Below are positions 16,276 to 25,548 of a DNA stretch of 64,000 nt, one piece after another. Made by a program: the position numbers and the translations under genes. Under the pieces are notes generated by a model that saw nothing but the letters and a program-made list of their open reading frames with translations, was not told the origin of the DNA and did no database searches. The stretch's first letter is position 1; each line of letters begins with the position of its first letter. The DNA is taken from assembly GCA_011050675.1 (NCBI GenBank), contig DRFI01000023.1, positions 332,079 to 396,078 of the forward strand, read 5' to 3'. The stretch comes from Maribacter sp. GTDB taxonomy: Bacteria > Bacteroidota > Bacteroidia > Flavobacteriales > Flavobacteriaceae.

Positions 16276-17289
16276 ATGTGGTTCGAAGAATTGACAGGAT
16301 TTAAAGAAATATCACCTGAATATGTACGTGATACTATTACTATCGATGGACAGAATTTGATTTCTAAAGTCAATAATAAATCCTATCAATTTGGATCGTT
16401 AGAAGTTGTTTCCTTAGAACACTTAAGAGAACAGCAATTACCACATAACAATTCTGATACGATTAAAGTTTCAGAAGTCGTAGCGGATATTCAAAGGTTA
16501 CATACCGAACCAAAAAATGAGTATGCGCTATTTCAAGCGGCTTCTCAGTTTAATTTACTGGAAATGGTTGGTCCAGAAGTTTCTCCTAAAGCGGGAGTTG
16601 GTATTTATGAAGATGACTTTACCCAAGGTCCGGCATGCGCAATAGCTTGTGGTGCAGGCACCATATATAGAAATTACTTCGCTCCGGTCAATAATCAAAC
16701 GGGACAAACAAATGGGCATCAAATTGATTGTTTAGAAGATATCGGTAAGGAACTGAATAACCAGGAACTTCAATTATGGAAAATGACCAACGGTTATGCG
16801 TTGGTTAGTCTTGAAGGACTTCTTTCCATCAATAAGCAAATTGGGAGTTTTACCACCGACCAACGGGAAGCTCTAAAGGGCAAACTAAAAGTAGGAATCC
16901 AATGGAATACCGAAGTAACGCTTAATAACAACAAGCAATTGGTATCCCAAATATATTGCTCGGCATTACCGGTTGCCTATTCTTCTATTGAATCTTACTA
17001 TTGGGAGAATTTTGCAAGAATAGTACTAGAAGCCACGTATGAAGCTACGCTGTACACTGCAATGATCAATCTTAAAAACAACAAATCCAATACCGTATTT
17101 TTAACCTTAGTTGGTGGTGGGGCATTTGGTAACGATTTAGATTGGATATTAGAATCACTGTTCAAGGCACTAGAAAAATTCAAGCATATTCCTTTAGAGG
17201 TGAATATAGTTAGCTACGGTAGATCAAACGAAATATTGAAACAAGAATTAGCTAATTTCAACAATACACTACCTCAAGGCGAGTCTTAG
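16276..17289 (+). CDS. Unknown protein of the NAD salvage operon
   Basis: 337 residues, cytoplasmic. Conserved-looking blocks: FTQGPACAIACGAGTIYRNYFAPVN (about 115-140), LQLWKMTNGYALVSLEGL (about 167-185) and, near the C-terminus, NTVFLTLVGGGAFGNDLDWI followed by PLEVNIVSYGRSN. The last block (Gly-rich loop after a strand, then a final strand ending in N/SYG) recalls the ligand loop of macrodomain/ADP-ribose-binding folds, but I cannot make a firm family call. Its place between NadV and the PRPP-synthetase-like gene suggests a role with NAD or ADP-ribose metabolites. A frameshifted copy of its last ~350 bases sits at 24940-25293. Confidence 0.7.
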   Translation: MWFEELTGFKEISPEYVRDTITIDGQNLISKVNNKSYQFGSLEVVSLEHLREQQLPHNNSDTIKVSEVVADIQRLHTEPKNEYALFQAASQFNLLEMVGPEVSPKAGVGIYEDDFTQGPACAIACGAGTIYRNYFAPVNNQTGQTNGHQIDCLEDIGKELNNQELQLWKMTNGYALVSLEGLLSINKQIGSFTTDQREALKGKLKVGIQWNTEVTLNNNKQLVSQIYCSALPVAYSSIESYYWENFARIVLEATYEATLYTAMINLKNNKSNTVFLTLVGGGAFGNDLDWILESLFKALEKFKHIPLEVNIVSYGRSNEILKQELANFNNTLPQGES

Positions 17290-17368
17290 TGGCAGTATTA
17301 AAAAAACTTTAAAATTCCGGAGTACACTTCGGAATTATTAATATCGATTATCGAATAAAAACGAACAT

Positions 17369-18133
17369 ATGAAATACGAAATAAAAAAGTTCCATGACGG
17401 ACAGGTTACTGCTAAAATCGCTGAAGCCGGAGATATTCATATAAAAATAAGAGGAAATAGTTATGAAGATTTATTTAGAGCTGCTTCCATAAAAGAAGCT
17501 TGGGATGCTACAAATGCAACTCATAAAACAGCTGTAGCTAAACTCACTATATTTTGCTTAATTGGTCAACGATCAGATAGGCGATTTAATAAGGGAGAAT
17601 CGTTCGATCTAAAAGTAATCTGCAAATTTATTAATGACATGAAATTTGATGTGGTTTCTATCTTACATCCGCACAGTCCTATTTCATTGGCATTAATTGA
17701 GAATTCAGAAAAAATATCGCATGTAGACTATGTTGAAAAGGCGTATAAGCAAATAGGTAACCCAGTGTTGGTTAGTCCCGATGCTGGTGCGTATAAAACC
17801 ACCCATGAAATTGCAGAAAAGCTAAATGCAGACTTAGTGCCCTCTAATAAAGTTCGCGTAAACGGAGCTCCTGAAATTAGTATTCAAGGTGATGTAAAAG
17901 GCAAAGAATGTTTAATTGTCGATGATCTTGCAGATGGTGGTAGAACGTTTAAATTTTTGGCGGAAGCTTTAAAAAAACAAGGCGCGACCAAAGTATTTTT
18001 ATATGTTACCCACGGACAGTTTAATTATGGTTTCGACGAGCTTAAAGAATCCATAGACCATATCTACTGCACCAATAGCTATAAGGATATTGATGATGAT
18101 TTTGTAACGCAGTTTAAGTTAGAAGGATTGTAA
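17369..18133 (+). CDS. Ribose-phosphate pyrophosphokinase-like / phosphoribosyltransferase-family protein
   Basis: 254 residues. The PRPP-binding loop CLIVDDLADGGRTF (about residues 185-198) and the upstream VLVSPDAGAYKTTHEIAEKL segment match ribose-phosphate diphosphokinase (Prs), as do RSDRRFN and ILHPHSP (the region that holds the ATP-binding RQD/RSD motif and catalytic His). It is shorter than the usual ~310 residues, so it belongs to the divergent Prs-like branch found with NadV in some bacteria and phages. It would supply PRPP to NadV. It starts 79 bases after the unknown protein and is followed by a strong hairpin. A near-identical copy of its last ~195 bases is at 25300-25496. Confidence 0.85.
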   Translation: MKYEIKKFHDGQVTAKIAEAGDIHIKIRGNSYEDLFRAASIKEAWDATNATHKTAVAKLTIFCLIGQRSDRRFNKGESFDLKVICKFINDMKFDVVSILHPHSPISLALIENSEKISHVDYVEKAYKQIGNPVLVSPDAGAYKTTHEIAEKLNADLVPSNKVRVNGAPEISIQGDVKGKECLIVDDLADGGRTFKFLAEALKKQGATKVFLYVTHGQFNYGFDELKESIDHIYCTNSYKDIDDDFVTQFKLEGL

Positions 18134-18155
18134 AATTCTACATAATAGTAAAATG

Positions 18156-18186
18156 AAAAATAGCGCAGTAATGCGCTATTTTTCAT
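18156..18186 (+). terminator. Rho-independent terminator of the NAD salvage operon
   Basis: Perfect 12-bp stem AAAAATAGCGCA (18156-18167) / TGCGCTATTTTT (18172-18183) with loop GTAA. It begins 22 bases after the stop. The identical hairpin recurs at 25519-25546 in the duplicated tail. Confidence 0.9.
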
Positions 18187-18282
18187 CATTTACAAAATTC
18201 ATAGAATAATTTTACATTTCAATCCTTATATGATTCTAAGAAAGGGGATAGATATTTAAAAGATAGGGTATTCAAGCTTAAA

Positions 18283-19005
18283 CTATTCTGTGCTAAAGTT
18301 CCAAATAGGACTTAATGAAGTACCACCATATTCATCTTTAGCAACAATTCTCCAATAGTAAATTCTATTTTTGCTTAATCCAACTTCATAAGATGTATTT
18401 ACCGAATTTTCCAAAACTAGTTGAGGGCTCTTACTTAAACCAAAATAAACGTCATACGTTAATTCATCATTATTTGAATCAATAGTACTCCAAGTTAAAA
18501 AGGTTGAAGTTTCAGAAACAACTTCATTTAATTTTGGAATAATTAATTCTGGAGTGAATGGTAACTGATTAACGATAGGGTCGCCTTCGGTATAAAATGT
18601 CCAAGTGGGAGTATAAATACTACTATTATTTTCATCATCAGTCGCTAAAATTCTCCAATAAAAAGTCTTCCCTTTGTCCAAAGTAATAGTTGTTTCAGTT
18701 GTAGTACTTGTCCTTTCTGTTGAAATATCACTAAACTGTTCATCAAAAGCTACCTGTATTTTATAAGAAATTGAATCTCCATCAGGATCAGTAGAGCCCT
18801 CCCAAGTAAAATCAAGTTCATTTTCTATACATAAAAGTTCATTACTAGGATAGACTAAAGATGGAATTGAAGGTGCTGAATTTAAGGTCGTATCGGGTTT
18901 CTCATTTGGTGGGGTTATTACTATATCATCTTCCTTATTCCCTCCACAACTGAAGAACAAGAGAATCATAAAAATTTTTATTAAATTATTAAGCAAAGTT
19001 TTCAT
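18283..19005 (-). CDS. Surface lipoprotein with two fibronectin-type-III-like domains
   Basis: 240 residues. Lipoprotein signal with lipobox FFSC (Cys20). After a Pro/Thr-rich linker come two beta-sandwich repeats of about 95 residues. Each has a DxDxDxISYxIxxxxD pattern, a tyrosine-rich FYWRIxAxDDExxSS strand, and a closing WxFYTE / WNFSTE. These are fibronectin-III or Ig-like modules common in Bacteroidota surface proteins. The ATG overlaps the TGA of the giant BspA-like protein (ATGA), so it is translated with it and may anchor or assist it at the cell surface (inference). Confidence 0.8.
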   Translation of the reverse strand: MKTLLNNLIKIFMILLFFSCGGNKEDDIVITPPNEKPDTTLNSAPSIPSLVYPSNELLCIENELDFTWEGSTDPDGDSISYKIQVAFDEQFSDISTERTSTTTETTITLDKGKTFYWRILATDDENNSSIYTPTWTFYTEGDPIVNQLPFTPELIIPKLNEVVSETSTFLTWSTIDSNNDELTYDVYFGLSKSPQLVLENSVNTSYEVGLSKNRIYYWRIVAKDEYGGTSLSPIWNFSTE

Positions 19006-22000
19006 CTTTTTAAAAGTTTGTAGGTTCTGTTTGTGTCTCCTTGAATTTTAATCATGTATAGACCCCTTGGAAATTTTGTCATTTTCATTGATATCCTGTT
19101 GTTAATAACATACTCTTTAACAGACTCAAGTAACCTTCCGTTCATATCAAAAAGTTCAAGTAAAACAATAGTATTATTTTCTGTTAATTGAATATCAATA
19201 ATCTCATTTACTGGGTTAGCAAAAGAATCGTCTAAAATCTCATTTGGTATTTCCAATGCTATTTTTCCTTCGCAATCATACTTTGATGATATTTCAATTA
19301 TATCACCTTCTAAAACACTAAAGGAAAACGATTTGCTTTTATATTCCCCAATTTTATTATTGTTAATCGTAACCGAGTATGGAAAAGTTCCTTTATCCAT
19401 GGTGACCAGTAATTTATTTTCAGTTGTATTATTTTCTAAAACTGTTTTTCCTGTAAGTTGTTGAGATTCTAGTATTGAAAATTCAAAACACCTGGTATTT
19501 TCCAAGTCTACTTTGCTGATACACAAATTATAAATTCCAGGTTCAAGGTTATCAATAATCAAATCTTTATTGAAAGAGTATTCAATATTGTTCAAGGTTG
19601 CAGCATATTCGAATTCATAGGCAGCCTCTATAATTATTTGCCCATTATTCTTATCAGGACATGATTCTTGAATACTTGTAATATTATAAAAGTCAGAAGT
19701 TATAATCATACACCCATTATCATCTACAGTTGCACCTAGTGGTGTATTTAAACAATTATCAAAGTAGTCTAATACTCCATCTTGATCTATATCTGTTTCA
19801 CATAGATCACTTCTACCAGAGTCATAAATCCCCCATCCGTAATGATCAATTAGAAATTCCCTTGAATCTTGAGAAGCACAAAATTGGCTGTTACCGCCAT
19901 CAAAAATTACGTTTTGGGTTAAAGAAGACAATTGACTCCAACCATTCAACAATGCATCATAATTTATTATGGATAATAAACCTTCTTCAAATATTGCATC
20001 CATATCTGATACTTGACTAATGTTCCACGAACCTATGTTTTGATCAAATGATTTCGCACCCTTAAACATACTATTCATATTCTCTACGCTACTTACATCC
20101 CAATTTCCTATATCTTGATTAAAAGCTGAATTGGCAAACATATTGTTCATATCTGTAACCTTACCCACGTTCCATTGTTTTAAATCTTGATTGAACAATA
20201 AAGCCCCTGCGAACATACCGTCCATTCTAGTAACATTATCAACTTGCCAAGTTCCGATATTAGCATTATAAGAACTTGCTTCCTTGAACATTGATGACAT
20301 GTCAATTACCTTAAACACATCCCAATCATTGATATACCCTCTAAAATCAGATGCATTTTGAAACATTGACCGCATACTTATAACATTCCCAACATCCCAT
20401 ATACCAATACTTCGGTTAAAAGCCGACGCACCATTGAACATTGAAGTCATTTCTTCAACATTACCTGTATTCCAGTTTTCAATCAAAGAATTGAAATTTG
20501 TTGCCCCCTCAAACATATGGGAGAGGTTTTTTACCTTATGTAAATTCCAAAAGGTCATATATACCGTACCTACCATTGTGGTACAATTTGTAAACATATT
20601 TTCTAATGTTGATACCTGATTAAAATCAGGAACATCTGTAGCTAAAATCTCTAAATTGGAGCAACCGTGAAAAGCCCCTTTCATCGAAGCCCACTCTATA
20701 TCACCCCAATTATCAACTGAAATTATTTTTTTCCTATCACCTGAGTTATCAAAATATATTCCAGGAAAATCTCCCATAATTGATACCTGATATGTTCCTT
20801 CACTAGTATACGTATGTGTAATATTTCCAGTAACATTAGTATCAATTATACCATCTCCCCAATCAATTGTGTAATTATATAATTCATTAGGATATGTAGG
20901 AATTGTAATTTGATTATTTTCAGAAGCACCAAAATTCGATGTAAGCCACGTAGTTTTAAAATAATTAGCTGAGCAATCAAATTCATCGTCTTTAAACCGC
21001 CACCCATGTACATCTATCAAATTTTGTCTAGCTTGCTGAGATGCACAGTACGAATGACCTCGAACGTCCATTGTCACAGAAGTATTTGGTGATTGATTAT
21101 TCCATCCTATTAATGTATCATCATAATTACTCATTGAAAGCGCGGTACCAGTAAGAAAATTATCCATTCTAGTAATATTACCAATATCCCAATCCGCTAA
21201 AGTTTGATTAAAAGAAGGTGCAGCCCACAATAAACCCTTTATAGAAGTTAAATTAGAGGTATTCCATTTCCCTATTGGTTGATTAAAAGTTTTAGCCCCA
21301 AAAAACATAAAATCAATATAAACAACATTTGATATGTCCCAATTTGAAATATCCTGATTAAAGTTTCCTGTATTGTAAAAGGCATGAGACATATTTGTCA
21401 CATTACTAATATCCCAGTTACCAATATCCTGATTAAAAGATTTTGCACCTGAAAAAATAGCCCTAATCGATTCTGCAGAAGAAAGATTCCAATTTCCAAT
21501 ATTTTGATTGAATTCATCGGCATTTGAAAACATTGATATCATTTCAACAACGTTTCCAACATCCCAATCTCCTATGTCCTGATTAAATAAAAGTGCACTC
21601 GTAAATACACCGTTCATTTTCTTGGCATTACTAACATCCCAATCATTCATTGTTTCGTTACCAACTAGCGACTCGCAACTTGCAAAAGCGTAGCTATAAT
21701 CTGTTACCAATTCCAAATTTGGAATATCCGTTGCCTTTATATCTAGATTACGACATTTTGAAAATGCTTGCTCCATAGATGTCCATAAATTATCGCCCCA
21801 TTGTTCAATCGATAACAATTTTGGAAAATCCCAACTTCCCTTAAAATATATTCTTGGAAACTCTCCTGAAATTGTTACCTCATAAGTTCCCGGAGATTCA
21901 TAAGTATGAATTTTAGTGCCATGCACATTATTATCTATTGTGCCATCTCCCCAATCTACAGTATAATCATAATACTCATCAGGATGGGCGGGAATTCTAA

Positions 22001-24785
22001 TTTGATTATTTTCGGTTGCTCCTTGAATATCTGTTTGCCATATTGTTATAAAAGGCTCGTGTGTACAGTTTTCATTTCCATCAATAAAACTCCAATTATT
22101 ATCATCTATCAATTTTTGTCTCTGTATCGCACTTAAACAATATTGGCTTTTACCACCATTAAACAGTATACCGGATGGAAGTGTAGGTAGGTTGCTCCAG
22201 CCAATAAGTATCTTATCATAATTTTCGGTAGACAAAGAAATTCCTTTAAAAATTTCTCGCATACTCTCAACGTTACTAATGTTCCAATTTGAAATATCTT
22301 GCTCAAAAGCCACTGCATACGAGAACATATTATCCATATCAAAAACCTGTGACACATCCCAAGAACTAATATCTTGGTTAAAACTTCTTGCACCTTGAAA
22401 CATGGCATCCAAAATTGTAACATTAGAAACGTCCCAATTAGAAATATCTTGATTAAATGCATGTGCACCATTGAATAATGCCCTCATATCAGTAATATTA
22501 GATACGTCCCAACCACCAATATTTTGATTAAAACTATAGGCATTGCTAAAGAGAATTCTCATATTAGTAACATTACCAATATCCCAATTACTAATATCTT
22601 GATTGAACACATACGCTTGAGCAAACATGCTACCTATATCAGTTACATTCGACATGTCCCAATTACCTATATCTTGATTAAATTTATAAGCATCTGAAAA
22701 CATATGAAACATAGACGCTACGTTTATAACATTCCAACTACCAATAGGTTTATCAAAAGCCTTTGCTCCTTGAAACATATAGCCCATATTTGTAACATTA
22801 GATACGTTCCATTCACCTATTTCCTGATTAAAACGTTCGGCACGCTTAAAAACATTTTCCATATTGGCCACATTAGAAACATTCCAATTACCAATATTCT
22901 GATTAAATATTGTACAATCATAAAACATAGAAGACATATCTATTATATTAGACATATTCCAGTCATTAAAAGAGCTATTGCCTCTTAAAGAAGAGCAATT
23001 TTCAAACATTGCTTTTGTACTTATAGTGTAATTTAAATTCGGAGCATCGTTTGATCTAACGTCTAGGTTAGAACATCCAGAGAAAGCATTTTCAAATGAT
23101 TGCCACTCCACATCACCCCATTGTTCAATCAATGACAATTTTAACTTATCATTTTCAACACTACTTAATTCTCCATTGAAATAAATTTGCGGAAATACTC
23201 TATGAATTGAAACCTTATAGCTTCCAGGGGTTTCATAAGTATGGGTTATTTCACCTGTAACATTTAAATTATAAGTGCCGTCTCCCCATTCAATATCATA
23301 ATCATACGTGGCTTCAGGAAATACAGGTATTCTAATTTGGTTATTTGCTGTCACACCTGTTTCTGAAGTATTCCAAATAGACTCAAATGGTATAAACGGG
23401 CAGCTATCGCCTTCGTCATTGAATTTCCACCTAAACTTATGGTAAATAGAATTTCTCGCATATTTACTGTTACAATAAAGTGATTTATTTGCGCCCAATG
23501 TAACTCTACCCTGTAGATTCAATGTACTCCAACCTATCAACATTTTGTCATAGTTCTCATTGGATAATGCTGAATCATCAAACATGTAATCCATCTTTTC
23601 CACATTTTCAACATCCCAATTTCCTAAATCTTGATTAAACAGTTTTGCAGCCCTAAACATTCCTGCCATATCAGTCACATTAGAAACGTCTAAATTGGTA
23701 ATATCTTGATTGAAAACATCTGTTTCGGAAAACATTTCTTCCATTGTTAAAACATTTGCCAAATTCCAATCGCTAATATCTTCATTGAATACGACAGCAC
23801 CTGAAAACATTTCTTTCATTGTTGTTACATTAACAACATTCCATTTGCTTATATTTTGATTAAACGATTTCGTAGACTTGAACATGCCCGTCATATTCAT
23901 TACGTTCGAAACGTCCCAATTACTAATATCTTGATTAAATGCCTCAGAACCTGAAAACATTTCTTCCATAGTTACAACGTTAGATACATCCCATATACTA
24001 ATATTCTGATTAAAACTTTTTGAAGATTTAAACATGCCAGACATATCTTTGACATTTGAAAGATCCCAATTTGAAATATCTTTATTGAATGCCTCAGTAT
24101 CTGAAAACATTTCTTCCATAGTTGTGACGTTAGAAACATTCCAATCATTAATATCTCCGTTAAATGATTTTGCAGACCTAAACATAGCGGTCATATCCGT
24201 TACGTTAGAAACGTTCCAGTCAGAAATATTTTGACTGAATGCCACTGCATCTGAAAACATTTCTTTCATTGTTGTTACTGAACTTGTATCCCAATTAGCA
24301 ATGAAAATATTCCCTATTAAAGAAGTACATGAACTAAACATGTTATTCATTGAACTAACATTTGCTAAATTGGGTTCATCAACTGCAACTATTTCAAGAT
24401 TATTACATCCTGAAAAAGCACTTGACATTGATGACCAATCTATAGCACCCCATTGATCTACTGATAAAATTTTATTTTTATCGGTAGAATAATAATTATA
24501 ATCGCCATTAAAATAAATTCTTGGAAATAACCCAGAAATTGAAACTTGATAAATACCCGGACTTTCGTAAGTATGAATAATACTACCTCTTACATTAGTG
24601 TCTGTAGTACCATCACCCCAAGAAATTGTGTAATCATAAATTTCTCTGAAATTTGTAGGGATGGTAATTTGATTATCAGCTGAAGTACCCGGATTATCAG
24701 TTTTCCAAGTTGTAATAAATTCGGTTTGGGCCGATATAATAAAACAAGAAAAAATTAAAAATAGAGATAAGATTATTTTTTGCAT
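19002..24785 (-). CDS. Giant BspA/DUF285 repeat surface protein with T9SS sorting domain
   Basis: 1,927 residues. Signal peptide 1-19 (ends FIISAQ). Four large modules begin near residues 20, 467, 913 and 1277. Each starts with a PKD-like domain (Fxx.W.T...NNQIxIP, YxYTIDWGDGT, HTYESPGxYxVSI, FPxIYFNG), followed by 6-11 DUF285 repeats of about 25 residues with core W-N/D-V-S-N-V-T-x-M-x-x-M-F. After module 4 comes a TSP3-like calcium segment (DIDQDGVLDYFDNC, about 1665), a SprB-like beta repeat, and a C-terminal type A T9SS sorting domain (about 1850-1927, ending YKLLKR). Expected to be exported and attached to the cell surface, acting in adhesion. Its stop overlaps the downstream lipoprotein ATG. 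Confidence 0.93.
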   Translation of the reverse strand: MQKIILSLFLIFSCFIISAQTEFITTWKTDNPGTSADNQITIPTNFREIYDYTISWGDGTTDTNVRGSIIHTYESPGIYQVSISGLFPRIYFNGDYNYYSTDKNKILSVDQWGAIDWSSMSSAFSGCNNLEIVAVDEPNLANVSSMNNMFSSCTSLIGNIFIANWDTSSVTTMKEMFSDAVAFSQNISDWNVSNVTDMTAMFRSAKSFNGDINDWNVSNVTTMEEMFSDTEAFNKDISNWDLSNVKDMSGMFKSSKSFNQNISIWDVSNVVTMEEMFSGSEAFNQDISNWDVSNVMNMTGMFKSTKSFNQNISKWNVVNVTTMKEMFSGAVVFNEDISDWNLANVLTMEEMFSETDVFNQDITNLDVSNVTDMAGMFRAAKLFNQDLGNWDVENVEKMDYMFDDSALSNENYDKMLIGWSTLNLQGRVTLGANKSLYCNSKYARNSIYHKFRWKFNDEGDSCPFIPFESIWNTSETGVTANNQIRIPVFPEATYDYDIEWGDGTYNLNVTGEITHTYETPGSYKVSIHRVFPQIYFNGELSSVENDKLKLSLIEQWGDVEWQSFENAFSGCSNLDVRSNDAPNLNYTISTKAMFENCSSLRGNSSFNDWNMSNIIDMSSMFYDCTIFNQNIGNWNVSNVANMENVFKRAERFNQEIGEWNVSNVTNMGYMFQGAKAFDKPIGSWNVINVASMFHMFSDAYKFNQDIGNWDMSNVTDIGSMFAQAYVFNQDISNWDIGNVTNMRILFSNAYSFNQNIGGWDVSNITDMRALFNGAHAFNQDISNWDVSNVTILDAMFQGARSFNQDISSWDVSQVFDMDNMFSYAVAFEQDISNWNISNVESMREIFKGISLSTENYDKILIGWSNLPTLPSGILFNGGKSQYCLSAIQRQKLIDDNNWSFIDGNENCTHEPFITIWQTDIQGATENNQIRIPAHPDEYYDYTVDWGDGTIDNNVHGTKIHTYESPGTYEVTISGEFPRIYFKGSWDFPKLLSIEQWGDNLWTSMEQAFSKCRNLDIKATDIPNLELVTDYSYAFASCESLVGNETMNDWDVSNAKKMNGVFTSALLFNQDIGDWDVGNVVEMISMFSNADEFNQNIGNWNLSSAESIRAIFSGAKSFNQDIGNWDISNVTNMSHAFYNTGNFNQDISNWDISNVVYIDFMFFGAKTFNQPIGKWNTSNLTSIKGLLWAAPSFNQTLADWDIGNITRMDNFLTGTALSMSNYDDTLIGWNNQSPNTSVTMDVRGHSYCASQQARQNLIDVHGWRFKDDEFDCSANYFKTTWLTSNFGASENNQITIPTYPNELYNYTIDWGDGIIDTNVTGNITHTYTSEGTYQVSIMGDFPGIYFDNSGDRKKIISVDNWGDIEWASMKGAFHGCSNLEILATDVPDFNQVSTLENMFTNCTTMVGTVYMTFWNLHKVKNLSHMFEGATNFNSLIENWNTGNVEEMTSMFNGASAFNRSIGIWDVGNVISMRSMFQNASDFRGYINDWDVFKVIDMSSMFKEASSYNANIGTWQVDNVTRMDGMFAGALLFNQDLKQWNVGKVTDMNNMFANSAFNQDIGNWDVSSVENMNSMFKGAKSFDQNIGSWNISQVSDMDAIFEEGLLSIINYDALLNGWSQLSSLTQNVIFDGGNSQFCASQDSREFLIDHYGWGIYDSGRSDLCETDIDQDGVLDYFDNCLNTPLGATVDDNGCMIITSDFYNITSIQESCPDKNNGQIIIEAAYEFEYAATLNNIEYSFNKDLIIDNLEPGIYNLCISKVDLENTRCFEFSILESQQLTGKTVLENNTTENKLLVTMDKGTFPYSVTINNNKIGEYKSKSFSFSVLEGDIIEISSKYDCEGKIALEIPNEILDDSFANPVNEIIDIQLTENNTIVLLELFDMNGRLLESVKEYVINNRISMKMTKFPRGLYMIKIQGDTNRTYKLLKR

Positions 24786-24939
24786 AGGAAGAATAATAAA
24801 TTTAAAACTAGTTAAAAATTTTCTTACAATTTATGTTTTTCGATAATGTGTATTAGTTACCCTACAATCAAAAAACATCACCTTAACTTCTCTTAAAAAA
24901 CGCCAATATTTTTTATGGAATAAATAATTCATTTAAATT

Positions 24940-25293
24940 CAATTGGTATTCCAAATATGTTGTTCGGCATTACCGGTTGCATATTCTTCTATTGAATCTT
25001 ATTATTGGGAGAATTTTGCGAGAATAGTTTTAGAAGTCACTTATGTAGTTACGTTGTACGCTGCCATAATCAACCTTTAAAAACAACAAAGCCAATACCT
25101 TATTTTAACCTTAGTAGGTGAAGGGGCATTTGGTAACGATTTAGATTGGATATTAGAATCACTCTTTAAGGCACTTAAAAAATTCAAGCATATTCGTTTA
25201 GAAGTAAACATTGTAAGCTACAGTCGCTCTAACAATATACTGAAACAGGAAATAGCTAATTTCAATACTAAATTAGCCCATGGCGAGTCCTAG
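24940..25293 (+). pseudogene. Frameshifted 3' fragment of the NAD-operon unknown gene
   Basis: Repeats bases 16936-17289 with many substitutions (roughly 85% identity by eye). An inserted T in the CTTTAAAAA run (about 25076) breaks the frame and creates a stop, but the terminal TTLAHGES-like end and TAG are still recognisable. Direct orientation relative to the intact gene. No start or 5' part is present. Confidence 0.88.
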
Positions 25294-25496
25294 TGGTAGG
25301 TGGTAGGACGTTTAAGTTTTTGGCGGAAGCTTTAAAGAAACAAGGCGCGACCAAAGTATTTTTATATGTTACCCACGGGCAGTTTAATTATGGTTTCTAT
25401 GAACTTAAAGAATCCATAGACCATATCTACTGCACCAATAGCTATAAGGATATTGATGATGATTTTGTAACGCAGTTTAAGTTAGAAGGATTGTAA
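25293..25496 (+). pseudogene. 3' fragment of the Prs-like gene (second copy)
   Basis: From about 25297 on, this repeats 17935-18133 with only about 7 differences, all in the first ~110 bases; the remainder, including the stop and the terminator, is identical. It encodes 67 residues starting within the PRPP loop (GGRTFKFLAEALKK), too little to be functional. The junction with the preceding fragment removes about 640 bases relative to the intact operon. Confidence 0.9.
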
Positions 25497-25518
25497 AATT
25501 CTACATAATAGTAAAATG

Positions 25519-25548
25519 AAAAATAGCGCAGTAATGCGCTATTTTTTT
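25519..25548 (+). terminator. Duplicated copy of the NAD-operon terminator
   Basis: Same 12-bp stem and GTAA loop as at 18156. It now also lies 1 base from the stop codon of the minus-strand ThiE-like gene, so it can act as a bidirectional terminator for that gene. Confidence 0.85.

Noticed and set aside
14369..18133. Direct assignment of the NAD operon as an anti-phage defence system.
   Set aside because: NrtR-type regulator, three operators and housekeeping-like layout fit metabolic salvage; no effector or toxin gene is present. Kept only as a lower-interest hypothesis.
19730..24234. Several plus-strand open frames of 60-96 codons inside the BspA gene.
   Set aside because: They are shadows of the coding repeats on the other strand, without promoters or recognisable products.
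19700..24400. Regular ~75-base repeats in the minus-strand BspA region that could look like a repeat or CRISPR-like array.
   Set aside because: They are in frame, degenerate and encode the 25-residue DUF285 repeats; no conserved palindromic repeat or unique spacer pattern.
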